This document shows, in pieces, positions 39,583 through 48,411 of a stretch of DNA of 64,000 nucleotides; position 1 is the stretch's first letter; each line of letters opens with the position of its first letter. The notes beneath the pieces were generated by a model. The model ran no database searches and was not told where the DNA came from. It saw only the letters and a list, made by a program, of their open reading frames with translations. The position numbers and the translations under genes were made by a program. The stretch is taken from assembly GCF_001308195.1 (NCBI RefSeq), contig NZ_JXDF01000012.1:62001-126000 (forward strand), read 5' to 3'. Source of the DNA: Apilactobacillus kunkeei. Lineage in GTDB: Bacteria; Bacillota; Bacilli; Lactobacillales; Lactobacillaceae.

Positions 39583-39618
39583 AAAAAAGGACTTACCAAT
39601 TTGGTAAGTCCTTTTTAT
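39583..39618. terminator. Bidirectional terminator
   Basis: AAGGACTTACC and GGTAAGTCCTT pair around AATTT with A- and T-run flanks, between the aminotransferase gene and kup. Confidence 0.93.
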
Positions 39619-39619
39619 T

Positions 39620-41656
39620 TTATATGTTATGTCTTGTATGAATTGAGTGGTAAATCTTTCTTTGTACTAAATATTGATCATGTTGCATGGTAATAAATAG
39701 TGGAGAAGATTCTTCGATAACATTACTGAATTCCAAACCATACCATGAGATAGGGGAAGCAGTGATGTTTTGTAGGAAGATACGTCCAGAGATTAATTGT
39801 CTGTCAAAGGCATTGATTTCTGAGTTCAACGCTAAGTCAGAAGGACGTTCGTTGATGATAACGAACTTGAAGTCTCCAACGTTACCAGGTTTACCATTTG
39901 AAGTATACTTTTGCTTTTGTGGATCGATAACACCTTGCTTGATTAGGTAGTTAACAATTTGGTGTAGGTAGATACTTACACTTTGTTGCTTTCTAAATCC
40001 AAGGTATAGTTGAACGTCAACAACGTTCTTAGTATCCAACAAGTCAACAGTGTAGTTACTTTCATAAGGATTACTTGTTTCATTAACAGTAACGAACCAG
40101 TATACCTTAGCTCGCTTTGGTTCCTTGTCTAAGATTGAATACATTGTACTACGCTTGATTTGGTAGTCGTTCTTAATCTTAGTCATGTATACCAAGTTAG
40201 AAGTGTATAGCGGAATTGATTCGTCTTCACTCAAAGCAGATAGTTGATCTTTGTAGTGAGTAAGTGAAACGTATTCGCTTTCCTTTTCGTAATGGTCACG
40301 ACGCTTGTTACCGAAGTACCATAGAATCATGACGATTAGGATAGCACCCATGATGATTAGAGTAACGAAACCACCATGAACGAACTTAATAATACTTGCA
40401 ATGAAGAATGTAAATTCGATAACTGCGAAGAATGCAGCGATGAAGAAAGCCCATAGTCTTCTCATCTTACCTGATAGGTATTCGAATAGAAGAACAGTAG
40501 TCATAAGCATAGTAATTGTAATTGCTAAACCATATGCAGATTCCATTCTTTCTGAACTACCGAATGACCAAACAACGATGAAGGTAACGATACATAGGAA
40601 CCAGTTAACAGTTGAAATGTAAATTTGGCTACGAACGTTACTTGGATGTCTAACAATCATTCGAGGTAAGAACTTAAGACCAATTGCTTCATCAACTAAA
40701 GTAAATGATCCAGTAATCAATGCTTGAGAAGCGATGATTGCGGCTAAAGCTGCAATTACAATCGCAAATCCACGAAGTGAATCAGGAAGCATTTCATAGA
40801 ATGGGTTTAAGTTACTTAAGTTAGCAAATTGAGGGTTATGAGCATTGTTGATAACCCAAGCACCTTGTCCTAAGTAGTTCATGATTAGGGCAAAGTAAAC
40901 GAATGGCCAAGTACCGTAGATGTTCTTCTTACCAACGTGACCCATGTCTGAATACAATGCTTCAGCACCGGTAGTTGCCAAGAAGATACTACCTAGAATA
41001 AAAATACCAGCTTTGTTAACGGGACTGAATAGAATTTCAATCGCATATACTGGGTTAAAGGCACCTAGGATAGCAGGGTATTTTAGTAGGTTCACAATTC
41101 CCATTACTGCTAGGAAGGTAAACCAGATAAACATTACAGGTCCAAATGAGTTACCAATGATTCCAGTTCCAAATCTTTGGATTAAGAACAAAACCAAAAG
41201 TACACATGAAGTAATGATTAAGACGTTTTGTTGTGAATTACTAAATGAAATCGGACCAAAGTGTTGGCCTTTCAAACCTTCAAGAGCGGACGTTACGGAA
41301 ACCGCAGGGGTCAAAGTACCGTCGGCTAACAATGCGGCACCACCGATTAAAGCAGGCCAAACTAGCCATTTTGCTTTTCTTCTAACTAAAGCGAAGAGGG
41401 CGAAAATACCACCTTCACCGTTGTTATCAGCACGCATCGTAATCAATACGTATTTAATTGTTGTAATCACCATTAATGTCCATATGATTAATGAAATTGA
41501 TCCAATTATGTAGAATGGTTTGATGTTGGACATCTTACCAGCATTACCAATAATTGAATTCATTACATATAGAGGTGAAGTACCGATATCACCATAGACA
41601 ATTCCTAAGGTGATTAGCATTCCCATAATGGAAATCTTATCAAATTTAGCTTTCAT
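39620..41656 (-). CDS. kup: KUP-family potassium uptake protein
   Basis: A 678-residue K+/H+ symporter. The N-terminal 450 residues hold about twelve membrane segments with family signatures GIVYGDIGTSPLYV (about 20-33) and GEGGIFALFALV (about 80-91), and ATTGAEALYSDMGHVG near 252. The last 220 residues are the cytoplasmic domain that in lactococcal Kup proteins binds c-di-AMP, and this window also encodes CdaA. The frame opens at 41671, but GGAGGA (41664-41669) fits ATG 41656. No c-di-AMP riboswitch is evident in the short upstream region. Confidence 0.95.
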   Translation of the reverse strand: MKAKFDKISIMGMLITLGIVYGDIGTSPLYVMNSIIGNAGKMSNIKPFYIIGSISLIIWTLMVITTIKYVLITMRADNNGEGGIFALFALVRRKAKWLVWPALIGGAALLADGTLTPAVSVTSALEGLKGQHFGPISFSNSQQNVLIITSCVLLVLFLIQRFGTGIIGNSFGPVMFIWFTFLAVMGIVNLLKYPAILGAFNPVYAIEILFSPVNKAGIFILGSIFLATTGAEALYSDMGHVGKKNIYGTWPFVYFALIMNYLGQGAWVINNAHNPQFANLSNLNPFYEMLPDSLRGFAIVIAALAAIIASQALITGSFTLVDEAIGLKFLPRMIVRHPSNVRSQIYISTVNWFLCIVTFIVVWSFGSSERMESAYGLAITITMLMTTVLLFEYLSGKMRRLWAFFIAAFFAVIEFTFFIASIIKFVHGGFVTLIIMGAILIVMILWYFGNKRRDHYEKESEYVSLTHYKDQLSALSEDESIPLYTSNLVYMTKIKNDYQIKRSTMYSILDKEPKRAKVYWFVTVNETSNPYESNYTVDLLDTKNVVDVQLYLGFRKQQSVSIYLHQIVNYLIKQGVIDPQKQKYTSNGKPGNVGDFKFVIINERPSDLALNSEINAFDRQLISGRIFLQNITASPISWYGLEFSNVIEESSPLFITMQHDQYLVQRKIYHSIHTRHNI

Positions 41657-41818
41657 GACTAAATCCTCCAAAAGTAATTATGTAAAATTCACACATTGAT
41701 AAAGTACAATTTACCACTTATTTAAGCTAGTTTAAAGAAAAATCTGAAAAACATTTCTTTAAATGTTAAATTATAGGTTAGTAACATCAATATTATTACT
41801 AGGACGGTGTGCAAAAAA

Positions 41819-42919
41819 TTGATACGAACAATTTTCAAAAATATTATTTCAGATACGGTCTTAAAGATTGTAGCTGCAATCTTTTTAATCCTATTAATAT
41901 TCAAACCAATGAACATCAAAGACATTGATTTAGACACCATCATGATTTTGTTTAACCTAATGTTAATCATCTCGTTAGTTAAACGAGCAAAGATTTTAGC
42001 TTACATAAGTAACTCGATTATAAACCATGTCCAAACAACACGCCAAATAACTGCTTATATTACAATCACATCCTTTGTATTATCCATGTTTGTGACCAAT
42101 GACGTTGCAATCATTACACTAGTACCATTATATATTTTGATTGCTAAACAGTTAAAGCTATCGATAGTGTATCCGACGGTGTTAATTACGATTGCGGCCA
42201 ACTTAGGAAGTGCGTTTACACCGATTGGGAATCCACAGAATGTGTTCTTAGTTGAGTTTTACCATATTTCAATTCAGTCTTTCTTTGCCAATTCATTGAT
42301 ACTGTTGGTAATGGGGATGATTTCGATACTGGTATTAGTCTTGTTTAGTGAAAACAAACCACTACAAGAAACACCAACTGAAGACATTAAAATCAATAAG
42401 ATTCATTTATTAATGATTGCCGGATTGTTTGTATTAGTCTTACTAGCCCAGTTTTCATTGTTATCAATTTGGATTGATACATTGATTACTCTAGTAGTAG
42501 TTGAAATATTTTCTCCTAGAAGCATCGCCGATGTGGATTACTCACTATTATTGTTGTTTGTCTTCTTTTTCTTGATTGTGGGGATGCTAAGCCGCATTGA
42601 TCTTGTCGTTTCATTGATTCATCAGTTCACACAAGATGGCATTCATACCTATATAACATCGATTATCACCAGTCAGTTCATCAGTAATGTTCCTTCGGCC
42701 GTGTTGTTGTCCAAATTTTCTGCTGATTTTAAATCCATCTATTATGGAGTGTCGATTGGTGGACTTGGGACTTTGGTTGCCTCATTGGCCAATTTATTGG
42801 CATACAAACAAGTATCACTGAATGCATCACATGCGAGTGGCAAATTTTTGAAGGAATTTACTTTCATCAACTTAATATTATTGTTAGTGTTGTCATTGTT
42901 AAAGATTATCTTAATTTAA
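41819..42919 (+). CDS. SLC13/ArsB-type anion permease
   Basis: A membrane protein of about 366 residues with around ten hydrophobic segments and ion-transporter-superfamily signatures MFVTNDVAIITLVPL (about 100-114) and ANLGSAFTPIGNPQN (about 135-149). Such proteins carry dicarboxylates, citrate, sulfate or arsenite. The substrate is not readable, and the protein is shorter than typical SLC13 members (430-470). The frame is open from a GTG at 41807, but AGGACGG (41801-41807) is better spaced for TTG 41819. It is divergent from kup. Confidence 0.8.
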   Translation: MIRTIFKNIISDTVLKIVAAIFLILLIFKPMNIKDIDLDTIMILFNLMLIISLVKRAKILAYISNSIINHVQTTRQITAYITITSFVLSMFVTNDVAIITLVPLYILIAKQLKLSIVYPTVLITIAANLGSAFTPIGNPQNVFLVEFYHISIQSFFANSLILLVMGMISILVLVLFSENKPLQETPTEDIKINKIHLLMIAGLFVLVLLAQFSLLSIWIDTLITLVVVEIFSPRSIADVDYSLLLLFVFFFLIVGMLSRIDLVVSLIHQFTQDGIHTYITSIITSQFISNVPSAVLLSKFSADFKSIYYGVSIGGLGTLVASLANLLAYKQVSLNASHASGKFLKEFTFINLILLLVLSLLKIILI

Positions 42920-42993
42920 TGTCAGAAAATTTCATTTTGTGGAATTTGTGTCATAATTAAAATAATGAATTCTTTTGGAAAGGAATGATTTTA

Positions 42994-43779
42994 ATGTACA
43001 CAGATTTAAATGGAAAGGTAGCGGTAGTTACTGGTGCCTCAAAGGGAATTGGAAAAGCCATTGCGCTTCGTTTGGCACAAGAACACATGAAGTTAGTGTT
43101 CAACTATCATTCAGATCAAAATGGGGCACAAGAAGCCGTTGACCAAATTCGTGAAAACGGGGGAGACGCAGTTGCCGTCCAAGCTGACGTTTCAAAAGAA
43201 GAAGACGTAAACAAGTTAGTTAAGACAGCTGTTGAACAATTTGGTGATATGGACCTATTTATCAACAACGCTGGAATGGAAAAGGAAACTCCAACTCACA
43301 AGCTAGCGCTTGAAGATTGGAAACGAGTAATTGATGTTAACTTAACAGGTACATTCTTAGGTACCAAGGCAGCATTGAATTACTTCTTGGATCACAAACG
43401 TGAAGGAAACATTATCAACATGTCTTCAGTTCACCAATTGATTTCATGGCCACACTTTGCAGATTATGCTGCATCAAAGGGTGGAAGCAAACTATTCACT
43501 GAAACAGTTGCGAAGGAATACGCTGAACAAGGCATTCGTGTGAACGGAATTGCGCCTGGTGCAATTAACACACCAATCAATGCTAAGAAGTTCGCAGATC
43601 CAGAATTATACGCACAAACAGCTGAATTAGTTCCAATGAATCGTATTGGTAAACCAGAAGAAGTGGCTGCTGCCGCTGCATGGTTAGCTTCTACAGAGTC
43701 ATCATACGTAACTGGTGAAACCATTTATGTTGATGGTGGTATGAAACTATACCCAGAATTTAAAGATGGTCGTGGATAA
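42994..43779 (+). CDS. Glucose 1-dehydrogenase-like short-chain dehydrogenase
   Basis: A 261-residue SDR, the length of Bacillus glucose 1-dehydrogenases. It has the cofactor motif TGASKGIG (about residues 13-20), NNAGME near 90, catalytic Ser in NMSSVHQ (about 145), Tyr/Lys in YAASKGG (about 158/162) and PGAINTPIN. The C terminus ends YPEFKDGRG, like glucose dehydrogenases. Two in-frame ATGs (42985, 42994) exist; AAAGGA (42977-42982) fits the second. It may oxidise glucose or a related sugar with NAD(P)+. It is followed by a strong terminator. Confidence 0.86.
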   Translation: MYTDLNGKVAVVTGASKGIGKAIALRLAQEHMKLVFNYHSDQNGAQEAVDQIRENGGDAVAVQADVSKEEDVNKLVKTAVEQFGDMDLFINNAGMEKETPTHKLALEDWKRVIDVNLTGTFLGTKAALNYFLDHKREGNIINMSSVHQLISWPHFADYAASKGGSKLFTETVAKEYAEQGIRVNGIAPGAINTPINAKKFADPELYAQTAELVPMNRIGKPEEVAAAAAWLASTESSYVTGETIYVDGGMKLYPEFKDGRG

Positions 43780-43787
43780 AATTCCAC

Positions 43788-43823
43788 CAAAAAAGATGGT
43801 ATCAATTCGATACCATCTTTTTT
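43788..43823. terminator. Bidirectional terminator
   Basis: AAAGATGGTATC and GATACCATCTTT pair around AATTC with A/T flanks, between the dehydrogenase and the convergent MFS gene. Confidence 0.93.
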
Positions 43824-43827
43824 ATTT

Positions 43828-45162
43828 TTATAATGCCTTGCTACCGAAATCACGAGGTTGAATAAATACTTCGATGATTGGGTATAGCATTAGGATTCCT
43901 AAGAAGATAAATCCATATTCGTATGCGGTATTAACACTGACAAAACTTGATAGTGCTGATACAACAACGGTGATCAAAGAAACTCCCAAACCTTGTGCCA
44001 TAGTTTGCAATACTGAACTTAATGTATTGGCTGAGTTTCTTTCATTCATTGGAATTTCAGAGAATGTAACGGCGTTATAGCAGGTAAGTGCTAATGAACG
44101 ACCACAACCTGAAATAAAGGCTAGACCAGCAATGATGAAACCAATCGTAGTGGGTTGAATCCATGCCAGTGCAGCGGTACTGATTCCAACAGTAAATAAT
44201 GCTATTAATAATGAAGCTTTGTACTTAATATGTCTAATAATTACGTTTGTAAATGGCTTGATACCAATGTTTCCAATGAATACGAAGATGACATAATATC
44301 CGGCAACCAATGCTGACCAGTGGAAAACAGTTTGTAAGTACACTGTTAATAGGTAAGGAAGGGCACCAACGGATAACCATAGGAAGGTTCCACCGGTTTG
44401 ATAGATTCTAAATGAGCTGACCTTCAATGCCTTGATATCAAATAGTGGGTTATCCACATGTGATAAATGATGGCCGACTACTAGAATCATTAATAGACCG
44501 ATTAATACTAAAATCCCAGCTGTAGGCCAGTATTCTCTACCGTAAGTGGCGATTTCAGCACCGATTAGGATGAAACCAGATGAGATAGCGATTTCGATGA
44601 ATCCTAAGAAGTCAAACTTGGTACGGCTCTTTTGAGTATCTTTTTCAACTAATTTAATACCGATAATAATTGCTAATAGTCCGATTGGTACGTTAATTAA
44701 GAAAATCCATTGCCAAGTAAGATACTTAACAAAGAACCCACCAATGATAGGGGCAATTGCCGGAGCAATTAGTGCAGGCCATACTAGGTAGTTAGCCATT
44801 CTAAGTAGTTGGTTTGAAGGTGTCTTTTCCAACATGATTAAACGAGCGGTAGGAGTCATTAGTGATCCGGCAAAACCTTGGATAAAACGACTCGCTAATA
44901 GGAATGAGAATGTAGGTGCAACGGCATCACCTAATGAACTTAAGACGAATAGTAAGGTTGCCAATAACCAGGCGTTTTTCTTACCAATTCGTTTAGCAAT
45001 CCATCCACTTAATGGGATGAAGATAGCCATAGTAATAAAGTAGATACTTACCGTTAGTGAAAGAGAAGAAGTAGGAACATTAAGACTTCTTCCGATGTAC
45101 GGTAAAGCAGTTGTTACGATTGTCGCATCTAGAAATTGCATGAATAGACTTGAAGCCATCAA
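43828..45162 (-). CDS. DHA2-family MFS drug efflux permease
   Basis: A 444-residue (from TTG 45162) efflux pump with motif FLDATIVTTALP in helix 1, GWIAKRIGKKNAWLLAT (motif A, about 53-69) and LRMANYLVWPALIAPAIAPIIGG (motif C-like). It probably has 13-14 helices. No ribosome site precedes TTG 45162, and helix 1 would be cut short. The frame stays open up to an ATT codon at 45192, which lies 8 nt after AAGGA (45201-45205) and would add ISNYIKVAL. The true start may thus be ATT. Substrate unknown. It is divergent from the CorA gene. Confidence 0.85.
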   Translation of the reverse strand: MMASSLFMQFLDATIVTTALPYIGRSLNVPTSSLSLTVSIYFITMAIFIPLSGWIAKRIGKKNAWLLATLLFVLSSLGDAVAPTFSFLLASRFIQGFAGSLMTPTARLIMLEKTPSNQLLRMANYLVWPALIAPAIAPIIGGFFVKYLTWQWIFLINVPIGLLAIIIGIKLVEKDTQKSRTKFDFLGFIEIAISSGFILIGAEIATYGREYWPTAGILVLIGLLMILVVGHHLSHVDNPLFDIKALKVSSFRIYQTGGTFLWLSVGALPYLLTVYLQTVFHWSALVAGYYVIFVFIGNIGIKPFTNVIIRHIKYKASLLIALFTVGISTAALAWIQPTTIGFIIAGLAFISGCGRSLALTCYNAVTFSEIPMNERNSANTLSSVLQTMAQGLGVSLITVVVSALSSFVSVNTAYEYGFIFLGILMLYPIIEVFIQPRDFGSKAL

Positions 45163-45264
45163 TAGTGCGACTTTAATATAATTGCTGATAATAAATCAGT
45201 TCCTTTCCTATATTTATACTTAAAAAAGTATATCATAAATTTTTTTTAAGATTAATGTTATGGT

Positions 45265-45293
45265 TTGACTGATGAAAGTGATACTGGAATAAT
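45265..45293 (+). promoter_or_regulatory. Promoter of the CorA gene
   Basis: TTGACT, a 17-bp spacer and AATAAT upstream of the corA start. Confidence 0.5.
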
Positions 45294-45333
45294 AAAAATA
45301 TATTGACGTGCGAAATAAAAGGGGGCAATTTAA

Positions 45334-46224
45334 TTGATTAAAATTCATCAACTAACTGATTCAACATGGGTTGAAATGGTCGATGCCAACACCAAGGAAG
45401 TTGTTGAAACCATCGATGACTACAAACTACCAAATATCTTAAAAGGGTATATGTTAGATGCCCATGAACATTCACGTTTTGAATATGACCCGGTTAAGAA
45501 GTACTCCGTCATGATTATGCGCGCGCTAATCAGTGGACAAGATGAAAACGTACAAACTTCACCGGTTGTCATTGCATTTACAAATGACTTAATTATCACC
45601 AAGAGTGATTCAAGATACCGTATCAAACAAGAAACTAGATGTAACAAGTTTGATATGGTGTTTAACATGCTACAAAGAATCAACAAGCCATACATGAACA
45701 AGCTAGATCAAATCAATGAATCTGTTGAAAATCTACAAAACAAGCGTAGTAAGAATAGTGTTAACAATCGTCATCTAAACGAAATTGCGATTCTAAAGAA
45801 TGACTTGGTATACCTAAAGACAGCTACCGCTGCCAATATCATGTCAATCAATCAACTACAAAAGTCTAGTGATAACTTTGAAATTCCAATTTCATTTAAC
45901 CAACGTCAAGATCAACACATCGATGACGTCGCCGTTGAATACGAGGAAAGTAAGTACATGTTCGACGTGCTAGACGAAATTGTTAGTCAAATTGAAGATA
46001 CATACAGTAACATCATTAATAACAACCTAAACGATGTTATGAAGGTGTTGACTGTTTGGTCATTAATCCTAGCAATTCCACCAATTATTAGTGGATTCTA
46101 TGGGATGAACGTTAACGTCTTACCATTCGCTAACAGTAGTTGGTCATGGTTCTTCACACTAGTTATCACCGTAGTTATTATCTACTGGATGATTTACTAC
46201 CTAAAGAAACATCACGATTTATAA
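45334..46224 (+). CDS. corA: CorA-family magnesium transporter
   Basis: A 296-residue member of the CorA family that imports Mg2+ (or Co2+/Ni2+). A cytoplasmic helical domain covers residues 1-235, then two C-terminal membrane helices with the invariant loop GFYGMNVNVLPF (GMN, about residue 258). The tail is basic. It starts at TTG 45334 after AGGGGGC. Single-gene unit ended by a stem-loop terminator. Confidence 0.93.
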   Translation: MIKIHQLTDSTWVEMVDANTKEVVETIDDYKLPNILKGYMLDAHEHSRFEYDPVKKYSVMIMRALISGQDENVQTSPVVIAFTNDLIITKSDSRYRIKQETRCNKFDMVFNMLQRINKPYMNKLDQINESVENLQNKRSKNSVNNRHLNEIAILKNDLVYLKTATAANIMSINQLQKSSDNFEIPISFNQRQDQHIDDVAVEYEESKYMFDVLDEIVSQIEDTYSNIINNNLNDVMKVLTVWSLILAIPPIISGFYGMNVNVLPFANSSWSWFFTLVITVVIIYWMIYYLKKHHDL

Positions 46225-46232
46225 AAGTAACG

Positions 46233-46264
46233 AGCTAATTATGCATTTCATAGTTGGCTTTTTA
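46233..46264 (+). terminator. Intrinsic terminator after corA
   Basis: AGCTAATTATG pairs with CATAGTTGGCT (11 bp including two G-U), followed by TTTTTAT. Confidence 0.75.
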
Positions 46265-46325
46265 TTTGGTCGAAGTTATAAAACGGCTTGAAATATTAAG
46301 AGAAAGTAAAAATGGTAATTTTTTA

Positions 46326-46339
46326 TGTAAGCGCTTTAC
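46326..46339 (+). promoter_or_regulatory. cre-like / LacI-family operator
   Basis: TGTAAGCGCTTTAC has the AAGCGCTT core of CcpA cre and LacI-family operators, with two or three mismatches to a full cre. It overlaps the -35 (46335-46340) of the sugar-transporter promoter, a position suited to repression. Confidence 0.5.
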
Positions 46340-46363
46340 TATGCATTAGGATAAATGTATAAT
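46335..46363 (+). promoter_or_regulatory. Promoter of the sugar transporter gene
   Basis: TTTACT, a 17-bp spacer and a consensus TATAAT, about 100 nt before the start codon. Confidence 0.7.
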
Positions 46364-46461
46364 GAAAAATGTTAAATGGTGGAGTAGTCACTTTCGACTT
46401 ACTTCATTAAAATGAAAATAGATATTATAATTATAATCAGAGTATAAAAGGAAGTGTTAAG

Positions 46462-47331
46462 ATGGATATCTTAATCGGAATATTACCCGCTCTTCTATGG
46501 GGGGTAGGACCACTAATCGCTACTAAGTTTGGTGGTAAACCTGTTGAACAAGTGTTAGGAACTGGATATGGTCAATTAGCAATTGGTATTATTATCTACC
46601 TATTTACTAGACCTGCGATTTCATTCCAAGAATTCCTATGGCCATTCTTAGGTGGGGTTGCATGGGCCGTTGCTCAATACATGCAATTCAGCTCATTCAC
46701 TAAGATGAACGTTTCTACTGCAATGCCTATCTCAACTGGTCTTCAATTAATTGAAATTCCACTTTGTGGGGTTATCTTCTTCGGTGAATGGGGTTCTCCA
46801 TTAGCCAAGTTAATTGGTTTCTTAAGTATCGCACTATTAATTCTAGGAACTACTTGTACCAGTTACGTGGACAAGGGAGTTGTTAGAAAGAAGCTTGATT
46901 ACAAGGCTGGTATGCCTCTACTAATCATCGGATCATTTGGTTACACTGCATGTTCAGTATTCCCAAGAATTACTAATGCTTCTGGATTAGTTGGATTACT
47001 ACCACAAACATTCGGTATGTTCTTAGGTGCTGTTATCGTTACATTCGTATTGAACGGTAAAGAAGCATTTGGTTACCTAAAATCAAAGGTTACACTCAAG
47101 AGTGGAATCATTGGTTTACTAGGTGGACTAGGTACTCTAGCATACCTAACTTCATTGAAGTTAAACGGTGTTGCTAACGCATTCCCATTAACTCAAATGA
47201 ACGTTGTTGTTTCAACTTTAGGTGGTCTAATTATTCTAAAGGAAAACAAAAACAGAAAAGAAATCATCTTTACAGTTATCGGTTTACTAATGATTGTGGT
47301 TTCAGCAGTCTTAATCGGTCACTTAGAATAA
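46462..47331 (+). CDS. GRP-family sugar transporter (GlcU/RbsU-like)
   Basis: A 289-residue, ten-helix protein of the glucose/ribose porter (GRP) family within the drug/metabolite superfamily. It shows LPALLWGVGPLIATKFGGKPVEQ near the N terminus (LLWGVGPLIATKFGG), GVAWAVAQYMQFSSF (about 72-86), STAMPISTGLQL and TQMNVVVSTLGGLIILKENK near the C terminus. Members import glucose (GlcU) or ribose (RbsU) by proton symport. The cre-like operator on its promoter fits carbon control, and the glucose 1-dehydrogenase encoded nearby suggests a possible glucose link. Confidence 0.85.
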   Translation: MDILIGILPALLWGVGPLIATKFGGKPVEQVLGTGYGQLAIGIIIYLFTRPAISFQEFLWPFLGGVAWAVAQYMQFSSFTKMNVSTAMPISTGLQLIEIPLCGVIFFGEWGSPLAKLIGFLSIALLILGTTCTSYVDKGVVRKKLDYKAGMPLLIIGSFGYTACSVFPRITNASGLVGLLPQTFGMFLGAVIVTFVLNGKEAFGYLKSKVTLKSGIIGLLGGLGTLAYLTSLKLNGVANAFPLTQMNVVVSTLGGLIILKENKNRKEIIFTVIGLLMIVVSAVLIGHLE

Positions 47332-47339
47332 TTAAGCAT

Positions 47340-47378
47340 AAAAAAAGACCTGCCAGTTTTTGGCAGGTCTTTTTTTAT
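47340..47378. terminator. Bidirectional terminator
   Basis: AAAGACCTGCC and GGCAGGTCTTT pair around AGTTTTT, between the sugar transporter and the convergent DUF308 gene. Confidence 0.93.
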
Positions 47379-47383
47379 TGGAT

Positions 47384-47890
47384 TTAAATTGAATGAACGA
47401 TCATTAAGATTCCGCTCACTAAGAAGAAAATTCCAACCAAGAAAGCAACTGATAGAGCAGATGCTACTGGAGAAATTAGTAATAAAATACCAACTATTAC
47501 ACCTAGGATAGCAAAGATAACATCCATAATGTAGTAACCGTGGCTGACGTTTTTAACGTATTTAGCAAGTGATAATGCAGTTAGTGAGTCCAGGATGAAC
47601 ATGATTGCAAAGAAGATTGCAATGTATAACATTCCGAATGCACCGTTGAATAGCATTAAGATACCGATTAAGATATCCAAAATACTGTTAAAAATGATCC
47701 AACCCTTTGAGTCGAAGATATCAGTCATGTGGGTAAGTTTGAAAATACCTCTAATGATTGAGAATACCGCAACGATAAGTACGACAGTACTAAATGCTAC
47801 ATCAGGTCTAGATACTGAAATAATTCCAGCAATGACACCTAAGATACCGACAATAAATGAGAATGGATCAAATTCATTGATTCTATTCAT
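47384..47890 (-). CDS. HdeD-like (DUF308) membrane protein
   Basis: A 168-residue protein with six hydrophobic helices arranged in repeated pairs, typical of the HdeD/DUF308 family. It contains FSFIVGILGVIAGIISVSRPDVA (FIVGILGVIAGIIS) and repeats of the GIL(M/L)LFNP-type turn. HdeD is an acid-resistance membrane protein in enterobacteria; the role here is unknown. GTG 47899 is in frame, but AGAGG is spaced for ATG 47890. It is monocistronic. Confidence 0.83.
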   Translation of the reverse strand: MNRINEFDPFSFIVGILGVIAGIISVSRPDVAFSTVVLIVAVFSIIRGIFKLTHMTDIFDSKGWIIFNSILDILIGILMLFNGAFGMLYIAIFFAIMFILDSLTALSLAKYVKNVSHGYYIMDVIFAILGVIVGILLLISPVASALSVAFLVGIFFLVSGILMIVHSI

Positions 47891-48066
47891 GAATTTCACC
47901 TCTTTTAGTTGGCTTATCTTAATTATAATTCAAACTAATGAGTCGAAATCATTATGACGCGTAATTTAAAGAATTTTTAACGTTTGTGGCGAAAAGCTAA
48001 AATATTTCAAACAATCATGAATTATCGGTATAATTATGATTATTAAAAACGATTGAGGGGAAAACC

Positions 48067-48393
48067 ATGGGTAGAGTAATTACAGTTTTAGAACGTCATA
48101 AAAACCTCATCAAGGTTAAGTTTCGAGGTGAGTTTGGTTACTTCTTTCCAGACACGAATTTAGTTAATCAATCAACCAAGGTTGAAACGTTTATTGACGC
48201 TGAAAAGGCATTATCAGATTACTTAGCCAAAGAAGATAATCAACTAATCATGGTTCCACGTGGTTTTGATGTTGATGATTTGTTATTTATTGTCCAAGCA
48301 ATTTCAAAAGAGGAGATTCAATTGGGTCACGAGGGTGATTTAGGCATCTTCGAAATTAATCCTGATGGCAAAATAAAAAGACAGGCAGAATAA
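48067..48393 (+). CDS. Protein of unknown function, 108 residues
   Basis: A 108-residue soluble protein starting at ATG 48067 after GAGGGG. It has alternating strand-like segments (MGRVITVLERHKNLIKVKF; LGIFEINPDG) and the acidic middle GFDVDDLLFIVQAISKEE. No motif is recognised. Its stop codon lies in the loop of its own terminator. Confidence 0.65.
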   Translation: MGRVITVLERHKNLIKVKFRGEFGYFFPDTNLVNQSTKVETFIDAEKALSDYLAKEDNQLIMVPRGFDVDDLLFIVQAISKEEIQLGHEGDLGIFEINPDGKIKRQAE

Positions 48394-48410
48394 TCTGCTT
48401 GTCTTTTTTG
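48376..48410 (+). terminator. Intrinsic terminator overlapping the stop codon
   Basis: AAAAGACAGGCAGA pairs with TCTGCTTGTCTTTT (one G-U), and the TAA stop lies in the loop. Confidence 0.88.
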
Positions 48411-48411
48411 T

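Noticed and set aside
40944-41513. 189-codon open frame on the plus strand opposite kup
   Set aside because: Lies entirely opposite a clearly real gene, lacks a ribosome site and family resemblance; it is a shadow frame. The 308-codon frame opposite the DHA2 gene at 54493-55419 is rejected for the same reason.
41752-41769. AACATTT/AAATGTT inverted repeat between kup and the anion permease
   Set aside because: Short and AT-rich with no good T-run on the plus strand; could be chance.
41656-41800. c-di-AMP (ydaO-type) riboswitch before kup
   Set aside because: The upstream region is too short and lacks conserved GC-containing elements of that class.
45219-45250. CTTAAAAAA/TTTTTTAAG inverted repeat upstream of the MFS gene
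   Set aside because: Made only of A/T runs, which arise often by chance at this base composition.
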